This document shows positions 1-6,303 of a stretch of 6,303 bases of DNA, piece after piece. The notes beneath the pieces are model-generated. The model was not told where the DNA came from, did no database searches, and saw only the letters and a list, made by a program, of their open reading frames with translations. The stretch comes from Burkholderiaceae bacterium. GTDB lineage: Bacteria > Pseudomonadota > Gammaproteobacteria > Burkholderiales > Burkholderiaceae. Position numbers and translations under genes: made by a program. Every line of letters starts with the position of its first letter. Within the stretch, counting starts at the first letter, position 1. The stretch is from assembly GCA_022701965.1 (NCBI GenBank), contig JAKONL010000098.1:1-6303 (forward strand), in the 5' to 3' direction.

Positions 1-878
1 CGGTTTTTCACCAGCGAGCAGCCGACGATCGAGGCCAGGATCGAGATACCCCCCAGCAGCAGCGGATACAGCATGGCGGCGCCGCCGACCATGACGCCGC
101 TGGTGTCACCCGCTGCCGGCACCATCAGCGCGCCCAGCAGCATGGTCGCGACCAGGGTCACGACATAGGTTTCGAACAGGTCGGCCGCCATGCCGGCGCA
201 GTCGCCGACGTTGTCTCCCACGTTGTCGGCGATGACCGCCGGGTTGCGCGGGTCGTCTTCGGGAATGCCGGCTTCCACCTTGCCCACCAGGTCGGCGCCG
301 ACATCCGCGCCCTTGGTGAAGATGCCGCCGCCCAGGCGCGCGAAGATCGAGATCAGCGAGGAGCCGAAGGCGAAGCCGATGAGCGGGTCGAGCAGGTTGC
401 CCAGCGGCGCACCCGGCGCGGCGTCGCGCACGAGGAACCAGAACAGGCCGGACACGCCGAGCAGGCCGAGCCCGACGACCAGCATGCCGGTGATCGCACC
501 GCCTCGGAACGCGACGTCGAGTGCCGCGCCGATGCCCTGCGTCGCGGCCTGCGCCGTGCGCACGTTCGCGCGCACCGACACGTTCATGCCAATGAAGCCG
601 CACGCACCCGACAGCACCGCGCCGACGACGAAGCCGACTGCCGTCGTCGCATCGAGGAAGAGCCCGATCAGTACCGCCAACACCAGCCCGACGACGGCGA
701 TCGCGCGGTACTGCTTGGCGAGGTAGGCGGCGGCGCCTTGCTGGATGGCCGCGGCGATTTCCTGCATGCGCGCGTTGCCGGGGTCTTTCGCGAGGATCCA
801 GCTGCGGGCCCAGACGCCGTAGCCGACGGCGACCAGGCCGCAGGCCATGGCGAGGAAGAGGGGGGTGTTGGTGACCAT
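1..878 (-). CDS. hppA: Membrane-bound proton-translocating pyrophosphatase, N-terminal part (cut by window edge)
   Basis: The enzyme hydrolyses cytoplasmic PPi and pumps H+ (or Na+ in some relatives) across the inner membrane. The gene starts at ATG 878 and 292 codons are visible, a little under half of the usual 660-700 residues; the 3' end lies left of base 1. A GGAG at 888-891 sits 9 nt upstream of the ATG and supports this start. The protein opens with a hydrophobic segment (about residues 5-24), followed by further membrane segments near 58-76, 82-102, 128-150, 234-256 and 266-288. The family's PPi/Mg-binding signature is intact: [20 protein letters not shown] at 183-202, then [10 protein letters not shown] at 204-213 and [19 protein letters not shown] at 218-236. 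From memory, the TKGADVGAD variant resembles the Rhodospirillum rubrum K+-independent enzyme. The residues that decide K+ dependence and ion specificity lie outside the window. The family call is certain; the subclass is a guess. Confidence 0.96.
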   Translation of the reverse strand, partial: MVTNTPLFLAMACGLVAVGYGVWARSWILAKDPGNARMQEIAAAIQQGAAAYLAKQYRAIAVVGLVLAVLIGLFLDATTAVGFVVGAVLSGACGFIGMNVSVRANVRTAQAATQGIGAALDVAFRGGAITGMLVVGLGLLGVSGLFWFLVRDAAPGAPLGNLLDPLIGFAFGSSLISIFARLGGGIFTKGADVGADLVGKVEAGIPEDDPRNPAVIADNVGDNVGDCAGMAADLFETYVVTLVATMLLGALMVPAAGDTSGVMVGGAAMLYPLLLGGISILASIVGCSLVKN

Positions 879-935
879 GCTTTGCTTCTCCAATAGTTCG
901 TCGAGACCTAAGGAGACGGAAGCGCGGCCCGGTGC

Positions 936-970
936 GCAACGCGTACGGGTCGGCAGTTCCGTCGCGTTGC
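936..970. other. Imperfect hairpin in the hppA-ppa intergenic region
   Basis: Bases 936-943 (GCAACGCG) are exactly complementary to 963-970 (CGCGTTGC). After one bulged T at 944, bases 945-948 (ACGG) pair with 959-962 (CCGT). This gives 12 Watson-Crick pairs closing a 10-nt loop. The element lies 58-92 nt upstream of the hppA start, so it could fall in that gene's 5' leader, and about 180 nt upstream of ppa. Neither strand has a T-tract after it, so it does not look like an intrinsic terminator. A minor 4-bp hairpin (TTCC 971-974 / GGAA 978-981) abuts it. A leader RNA structure or a dyad for a DNA-binding protein are both possible; no function is established. Confidence 0.5.
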
Positions 971-1148
971 TTCCTCGGGAATCTCGTCGTGAGGGACGAA
1001 AGCCGATTGGCCAACGCAGGCAATCTACAACCAAATGTCACGTCGCGGTCGGCTCGTCGACGCCACGGAAAGTAAACTTCGGGTTTTCACGTGCCTGAGC
1101 CTCCCTGCGCCGGGTTCGAATCCAACGCTGACAACAACCACCAAGACC

Positions 1149-1676
1149 ATGTCCCTCGACAAAGTTTCTCCCGGCAAGAACATTCCCGACGCATTCAACG
1201 TGGTGATCGAGATTCCGATGAATTCGGATCCGATCAAATACGAAGTCGACAAGGAATCGGGCGCCCTGTTCGTCGACCGTTTCATGACCACCGCGATGTA
1301 TTACCCGGCCAATTACGGCTATGTGCCGCAGACGCTGAGCGGCGACGGCGATCCCGTCGATGTCCTGGTGATCGCGCCGTACCCGCTGCTGCCTGGCGTC
1401 GTCGTGCCGTGCAGGCCCCTCGGCATCCTGATGATGGAGGACGAGGCGGGTGTCGACGGCAAGGTGCTGGCCGTGCCCACCACCAAGGTGCTGCCGATCT
1501 ACAGCCACTGGAATTCGATCGACGACGTGAATCCGATGCGGCTGAAGGCCATCAGCCACTTTTTCGAGCACTACAAGGATCTGGAAGCCGGCAAGTGGGT
1601 GAAGATCCTCGGCTGGGAGGGTATCGAGTCGGCCAAGAAGGAGATCATGGACGGCATCGCGAATTACGTGAAGTGA
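1149..1676 (+). CDS. ppa: Soluble inorganic pyrophosphatase (family I)
   Basis: This cytoplasmic enzyme hydrolyses PPi to two phosphates and pulls biosynthetic reactions such as nucleic acid and aminoacyl-tRNA synthesis forward. The product is 175 aa, against 176 in E. coli. All the known E. coli active-site residues that I can recall are present with an offset of +1: E21, K30, E32, R44, Y52, Y56, D66, D68, D71, D98, D103, K105, Y142 and K143. The family signature is DGDPVD at 66-71. I chose the ATG at 1149 because the conserved family N-terminus ([11 protein letters not shown]...) begins there. The reading frame stays open back to an ATG at 1035, but the 38 extra residues look non-coding. 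No good Shine-Dalgarno precedes 1149 (the upstream bases are ACCACCAAGACC). The gene is divergent from hppA and convergent with the acyltransferase gene. Confidence 0.97.
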   Translation: MSLDKVSPGKNIPDAFNVVIEIPMNSDPIKYEVDKESGALFVDRFMTTAMYYPANYGYVPQTLSGDGDPVDVLVIAPYPLLPGVVVPCRPLGILMMEDEAGVDGKVLAVPTTKVLPIYSHWNSIDDVNPMRLKAISHFFEHYKDLEAGKWVKILGWEGIESAKKEIMDGIANYVK

Positions 1677-1686
1677 CGCCGTCCTG

Positions 1687-1708
1687 AAAAGCGGGAAGCC
1701 GACCCCGC
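1687..1708 (-). terminator. Weak intrinsic terminator after the acyltransferase gene
   Basis: Read on the minus strand, GCGGG (1708-1704) pairs with CCCGC (1695-1691) across an 8-nt loop, with a possible extra G-U pair. TTTT (1690-1687) follows directly. The stem begins 10 nt after the stop codon of the acyltransferase gene. On the plus strand no T-run follows the stem, so it is not expected to stop ppa transcripts. The stem is short and the T-run has only four bases, so its efficiency is uncertain. Confidence 0.4.
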
Positions 1709-1718
1709 CACCGCACGA

Positions 1719-2906
1719 TCAGTCAGCGGCGGCCTCGGCTCGAGGGGCGAGCCTGAAAGGACTGCGTTCATCGAGATGCTCCATGTAGGCTTCGATGCCT
1801 GCGCCCTCGCGCTCCAGGAAGCGCTCCACGGCGTCCGAGAATGCCGGATGCGCCAGCCAGTGCGCACTGGTCGTCCTAACCGGCATCAGCGCCCGTGCCA
1901 TCTTGTGCTCTCCCTGGGCGCCGCCCTCGAACCGTCCGACACCGTTCGCGATGCACCATTCGAGCGGCTGGTAGTAGCAGGCTTCGAAGTGCAGGCAGTC
2001 CACCCGCTCGATCGCGCCCCAGTAGCGGCCGTAGGCCACCGGTGGGCTGTCCGCGGTATCCGTGTCGGTCGACAGCGCGATCAGGCTCGCTGCGATCGGT
2101 CGGCCGTCGCGCTCGGCGATGAAGAGGAGCCACGCCTCGGGAAGATCCGAAGCCATGCGCGCGAAGAAGTCGCGGCTCAGGTAGGGCGCGTTGCCGTGTT
2201 CCAGGTAGGTGCGCTCGTAGCAGGCATAGAAGAAATCCCAGTCGCCGGGCGTGATGCCGCTACCGCGCACCGAGCGGAAGCGCACGCCCGCATCGCGCAC
2301 CTTGCGTCGTTCCTGGCGGATCTTCTTGCGCTTGTCGTGTGCAAGGCCGCCCAGGAACGAATCGAAATCCGGGTAACCCGAGTTCGTCCAGTGGAACTGC
2401 ACGGTGTTGCGAAGCATCAGGTCCGCGTCCTGGCAGGCGGTGATGTCCTCGTCGGCACCGAACAGGAGATGCAGCGAGGACAGGCCGGCTTTCCTGCACC
2501 ACTCGATCAGACCCCGGGCCAGCAGCGTCCGGCTCTCGTCATCGAGAGCCAGCAGGCGCGAGCCCGGAACCGGCGTGAACGGGACCGCGACCACGGCTTT
2601 GGGGTAGTACCGCAGGCCGTGCTGCTCGTAGGCGTTGGCCCAGGCCCAGTCGAACACGTACTCGCCATACGAATGATCCTTCACGTAGACCGGACAGGCG
2701 CCGACCAGCGCCTTGCCGCGCCAGAGCGTCGCGAACTGCGCCGTCCAGCCGCTGCGGGGCGACGCGCTGCCGCTCGCGTGCATCGCGGCCAAGTATTCGT
2801 GGCGCATGAACGGCGTCGGCGAGCGCTGCGCCGCGAGAAGCGCGTTCCAGGCCGACGCGTCGATGTCGGACGGATCGTCGTGGATGCGGAGGATGGGATC
2901 GGACAA
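1719..2906 (-). CDS. FemAB-like GNAT-superfamily N-acyltransferase (COG3146 / DUF482)
   Basis: A predicted cytoplasmic acyltransferase of 395 aa. The family is named for resemblance to FemAB-type peptidoglycan aminoacyl transferases, but its substrate is unknown. Characteristic motifs are visible: a basic stretch HDKRKKIRQERRK (190-202), YLSRDFF (242-248), YGRYWG (292-297), HFEACYYQPLEWCI (306-319) and GAQGEHK (329-335), with a SAHW motif at 347-350. It has no signal peptide and no membrane segment. The start is TTG at 2906, supported by a GAAGGA sequence 6 nt upstream. The next in-frame ATG is at residue 34, which would remove conserved sequence. It begins 13 bp after the EamA transporter gene stops, so the two are very likely one transcript. 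A weak terminator follows. The family call is firm; the biochemical role is unknown. Confidence 0.92.
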   Translation of the reverse strand: MSDPILRIHDDPSDIDASAWNALLAAQRSPTPFMRHEYLAAMHASGSASPRSGWTAQFATLWRGKALVGACPVYVKDHSYGEYVFDWAWANAYEQHGLRYYPKAVVAVPFTPVPGSRLLALDDESRTLLARGLIEWCRKAGLSSLHLLFGADEDITACQDADLMLRNTVQFHWTNSGYPDFDSFLGGLAHDKRKKIRQERRKVRDAGVRFRSVRGSGITPGDWDFFYACYERTYLEHGNAPYLSRDFFARMASDLPEAWLLFIAERDGRPIAASLIALSTDTDTADSPPVAYGRYWGAIERVDCLHFEACYYQPLEWCIANGVGRFEGGAQGEHKMARALMPVRTTSAHWLAHPAFSDAVERFLEREGAGIEAYMEHLDERSPFRLAPRAEAAAD

Positions 2907-2912
2907 TGCGTT

Positions 2913-2918
2913 TCCTTC
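2913..2918 (-). promoter_or_regulatory. Shine-Dalgarno that decides the TTG start of the acyltransferase
   Basis: On the minus strand GAAGGA lies in the 13-bp gap between the EamA stop (2920) and the TTG at 2906, with 6 nt between the motif and the start codon. It is one of the clearest ribosome binding sites in the window and the main reason to accept a TTG start here. Confidence 0.7.
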
Positions 2919-2919
2919 G

Positions 2920-4325
<1,406 letters not shown>

Positions 4326-4326
4326 T

Positions 4327-4917
4327 TCAGACGATGTCGGCGAGGGCGTCGGTCTGCGGACGGCGCGCGGCCTCGTCGACCAATGCCTGCAGCAGCGGCT
4401 CGATGTCGCGCCCGCTCCGGACCAGCGTCATCTGCCAGTCGTTCATGAAGCCGTACTTCACGCTGTCTGCGAGGAATGCGAGCAGTCCGTCGTAGTAGGA
4501 GGCGACATTGAGGATGCCGACCGGCTTGTCGTGGTAGCCGAGCTGACGCCAGGTCCAGATCTCGAACAGTTCCTCGAAGGTTCCGATCCCGCCGGGAAGC
4601 GTCAAAAAAGCGTTTGCACGTTCGCTCATCATCGCCTTGCGCTCGTGCATCGTGTCGACCACGTGCAGCTCGTCGCACAGCGTGTTCGCGAGCTCGCGAT
4701 CCACCAGGGCCTTGGGTATGACGCCGACGACGCGCCCGCCGGCCGTGCGCGTGGCCTCGGCGACCGTTCCCATCAGCCCGGTCTTGCCGCCGCCATAGAC
4801 CAGCTGGCCGCCACGCTCGCCGATCCAGCGGCCGACATCTGCGGCGGCCATCGAGAATTCGGGACGCTCGCCGGGGCGCGAGCCGCAATAGACGCAAATC
4901 GAAAAAGCAGGATTCAT
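4327..4917 (-). CDS. LOG family protein (TIGR00730), probable nucleoside-5'-monophosphate phosphoribohydrolase
   Basis: LOG proteins are Rossmann-fold enzymes that cleave ribose-5-phosphate from cytokinin ribotides or ordinary nucleotides such as AMP. In bacteria not associated with plants the role is more likely nucleotide metabolism than hormone synthesis. The product is 196 aa, normal for the short LOG type. It begins SICVYCGSRPG (6-16), followed by YGGGKTGLMG (41-50), the MHERKAMM stretch with conserved Arg93 and Lys94 (90-97), and the hallmark PGGIGTFEE (108-116) containing the catalytic-site glutamates. The ATG at 4917 matches the family N-terminus and lies 7 bp after the dgkA stop. An in-frame ATG at 4941 would overlap dgkA and add 8 residues. 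The Shine-Dalgarno is weak for both, so coupling to dgkA translation is plausible. It is the last gene of the operon, ending one base from glnB with no room for a terminator of its own. Confidence 0.93.
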   Translation of the reverse strand: MNPAFSICVYCGSRPGERPEFSMAAADVGRWIGERGGQLVYGGGKTGLMGTVAEATRTAGGRVVGVIPKALVDRELANTLCDELHVVDTMHERKAMMSERANAFLTLPGGIGTFEELFEIWTWRQLGYHDKPVGILNVASYYDGLLAFLADSVKYGFMNDWQMTLVRSGRDIEPLLQALVDEAARRPQTDALADIV

Positions 4918-4924
4918 ATGCCCA

Positions 4925-5359
4925 TCATGCCGTCGACGCATGACGCATCCATGCATGCCACAGCGCAGCGAGCCAGACGCCGCTGCAAAGCAGGATCGAC
5001 AGCAGCACGGCCGCGCTGCCAAGGTCCTTCGCATCCTTGGAAAACGCGTGCCACTCGGGACCGATCCGGTCGATGGCGGCTTCGATGCCGCTGTTGAGCA
5101 GTTCGACCACCAGCACCAGGACGACGACCGCCGCGAGGATTGCCACCTCGACCCACGTGCGGCCCACCCAGAACGCCGCCGGCACCATGACCGCTGCACA
5201 GACCACCTCCTGCCGGAAAGCCGCCTCGCGCCAGCCGGCTCGAAAGCCGGCGACCGAGATCAGGGTGGCGTGCCAGACGCGCTGCAGTCCATGACGGGAC
5301 TTCTGCGGATTGACGCTGTCGACAGGGCGGCTCGCAGGACGAGGATTTCGATCGGTCAT
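4925..5359 (-). CDS. dgkA: Diacylglycerol kinase (prokaryotic DgkA type)
   Basis: A small inner-membrane enzyme that phosphorylates diacylglycerol to phosphatidic acid with ATP. It recycles the diacylglycerol left over from phosphoglycerol transfer to periplasmic glucans and similar reactions. The product is 144 aa, about 20 longer than E. coli DgkA; the difference is a polar N-terminal extension of roughly 20-25 residues. The amphipathic N-terminal helix region contains EAAFRQE (45-51), and membrane segments follow at about 53-66, 70-88 and 116-135. Catalytic residues are intact: E86, N89, E93, K111 and D112, equivalent to E. coli E69, N72, E76, K94 and D95, within VELLNSGIEAAIDRIG and the AKD motif. 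The ATG at 5359 overlaps the stop of the RDD gene as ATGA, implying translational coupling. No alternative in-frame ATG would remove the extension. Confidence 0.95.
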   Translation of the reverse strand: MTDRNPRPASRPVDSVNPQKSRHGLQRVWHATLISVAGFRAGWREAAFRQEVVCAAVMVPAAFWVGRTWVEVAILAAVVVLVLVVELLNSGIEAAIDRIGPEWHAFSKDAKDLGSAAVLLSILLCSGVWLAALWHAWMRHASTA

Positions 5360-5919
5360 CGCCGGCTCATCGGTCTGGAAGTCACCAGGCGCGTGCCTGC
5401 CCACACGTCGTGCCAGAACTGACGCTCGGGCTGGAAACGCGACACCAGGGCCCACACGACGACCCAGCCGGCGATCAGCACCGCCGATTCGCCGCCCGCG
5501 AGCTTGAATGGCGCGATCGCAGCCAGCGGTGGCAGGAACCACACCCAGCCGAGCAGGTATCGGACGATCGCACGCGACTGCGTCACCGGGCGGCCGGCAC
5601 GGTCGACCATGCGGATGTTCCAGGTCTTCATGGCCAGGGTCTGGCCCTTGGACCAGAACCAGACGAAGTAGATGCCGAAGACGACGAAAAGAAATGCCTG
5701 GAGCAGGTGGCGGCGCGAATCCATCGCGTCGCGCATCTGCCCGAGCGTGCTGAACAGCCATCCGGCGACGAACACCACCGCGAAGAGGAGCATGCCTTCG
5801 TAGAGCCAACACGCCATTCGACGCCACAGTCCGGGAGTCGCGAGTTCTGCGGAATGCCCCAACGTCGGCTCATCGAATTCCTCCACGGCCTGCGGTGCGC
5901 GATCTCGAGTGCTGGTCAC
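5356..5919 (-). CDS. RDD family inner-membrane protein
   Basis: A membrane protein of the RDD family (PF06271), whose function is mostly unknown; some members are implicated in ion transport. From GTG 5919 the product is 187 aa. A polar N-terminus of about 28 residues precedes ATPGLWRRMACWLYEG (27-42) with the conserved arginines. Membrane segments follow at about 39-59, 72-90, 119-137 and 145-161. The family's GQTLAMKTWNIRMVD motif is at 92-106 and FWHDVWAGTRLV at 168-179 with the conserved Asp171. A glutamate (E41) sits where the first aspartate of the family name would be. The start is not certain: GTG 5919 is 7 bp past the preceding stop and lacks a clear Shine-Dalgarno, while a GTG at 5886 is a second option. 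The reading frame is open back to about 6084, but that part overlaps the upstream gene and does not look like protein. Its stop overlaps the dgkA start. Confidence 0.9.
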   Translation of the reverse strand: MTSTRDRAPQAVEEFDEPTLGHSAELATPGLWRRMACWLYEGMLLFAVVFVAGWLFSTLGQMRDAMDSRRHLLQAFLFVVFGIYFVWFWSKGQTLAMKTWNIRMVDRAGRPVTQSRAIVRYLLGWVWFLPPLAAIAPFKLAGGESAVLIAGWVVVWALVSRFQPERQFWHDVWAGTRLVTSRPMSRR

Positions 5920-5926
5920 GCCGCGG

Positions 5927-6303
5927 TCAGTTGGGAAGGAGGGGCACGGCCGGCGGCACTGCAGGTACGGGCGTCGCCGCCGACGCGTCGCCGACGTTGG
6001 ACGCGGGCCTCGAGGCCGTGGCAGGCGGGACCAAGCCTGCCGGCGAAGAGGGAGCGAGCTCGATACGCGGGCCCGGACGAGCACCGCCCTGGAAGGCGGG
6101 TACTGGCGCGAGCTTCTGCGCCGGAACCGGACGGATGGTGCCCGCCGCGCCCTGCGGGCGCTTGGCGGCGGAATCGGCGAGCCGCTGTTTCTCCGCGGCG
6201 GAAAGCGCCTGATAGGCCTCCCACTTCGCCTTTCGCTCCTCGACCGGCACCCGCTTGACTTCGTCGAAATTGAAGCGCGCCTGCTCGCGCTGCTGGCGGC
6301 TCA
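5927..6303 (-). CDS. DUF3106 domain protein, C-terminal part (5' end outside window)
   Basis: A protein of unknown function from a family I know mainly in betaproteobacteria, where full-length members usually carry a signal peptide (not visible here). The frame is open to the right edge with two bases of a split codon (xTG), then 124 residues. The start SRQQREQARFNF followed by WEAYQALSAAEKQRLAD matches the repeating charged-helical pattern of DUF3106 (residues about 1-45 of the visible part). The remainder is a low-complexity Pro/Ala-rich tail of about 70 residues, rich in PVPA- and PAV-like pairs, ending VPLLPN. A GTG at 6250 lies inside the conserved domain and is unlikely to be the true start. 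It is the first visible gene of the DUF3106-RDD-dgkA-LOG operon; the promoter must lie beyond the window. Confidence 0.82.
   Translation of the reverse strand, partial: SRQQREQARFNFDEVKRVPVEERKAKWEAYQALSAAEKQRLADSAAKRPQGAAGTIRPVPAQKLAPVPAFQGGARPGPRIELAPSSPAGLVPPATASRPASNVGDASAATPVPAVPPAVPLLPN

Noticed and set aside
106..1041. A 311-codon minus-strand frame overlapping hppA
   Set aside because: It is out of frame with the clear hppA signature motifs and is Arg/Gly/Ala-rich without recognisable domains.
1112..1123. GGGTTCGAATCC, resembling the T-loop of a tRNA
   Set aside because: Only two base pairs of a T-stem can form around the loop, and no anticodon arm, D arm or acceptor stem is present, so this is neither a tRNA nor a convincing tRNA fragment.
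5410..6258. A 282-codon plus-strand frame opposite the RDD and DUF3106 genes
   Set aside because: It lacks family motifs and has an Arg/Pro/Ala/Glu-biased composition; the minus-strand RDD and DUF3106 genes have recognisable motifs and operon spacing.

Overview
The window looks like ordinary chromosomal DNA of a GC-rich betaproteobacterium. The evidence is the coding bias, a GlnB almost identical in layout to the enterobacterial protein, an E. coli-type soluble pyrophosphatase, and a DUF3106-RDD gene pair of a kind I know from Burkholderiales/Rhodocyclales-like genomes. The order cannot be fixed from this sequence. I see no insertion sequence, prophage, CRISPR array, RNA gene or toxin/defence cassette. 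I did not find an undescribed system, and the findings below are modest.

Left part (1-1676): two pyrophosphatases are transcribed divergently. The membrane-bound proton-pumping pyrophosphatase hppA (minus strand) runs off the left edge. The soluble family I pyrophosphatase ppa is on the plus strand. Their 270-bp intergenic region contains a strong imperfect hairpin (936-970). Both enzymes hydrolyse the PPi made by biosynthesis, one conserving the energy as an ion gradient and the other releasing it as heat.

Middle (1677-3986): a two-gene minus-strand unit encodes an EamA/DMT-type transporter followed 13 bp later by a FemAB-like GNAT acyltransferase (COG3146), which starts at TTG. The unit ends at a weak intrinsic terminator facing ppa. 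The EamA gene is divergent from glnB, with a short shared upstream region.

Right part (3987-6303): glnB (nitrogen-regulatory PII, plus strand) meets, tail to tail with a single base between stop codons, a tightly packed minus-strand operon. In transcription order the operon is DUF3106 protein (5' end outside the window), RDD membrane protein, diacylglycerol kinase dgkA and a LOG-family nucleotide phosphoribohydrolase. The rdd/dgkA junction is an ATGA stop-start overlap and the other junctions are 7-bp gaps, so these genes are probably co-transcribed and partly translationally coupled. Apart from envelope association in part of it (DUF3106, RDD, DgkA), no shared pathway is evident for this operon.
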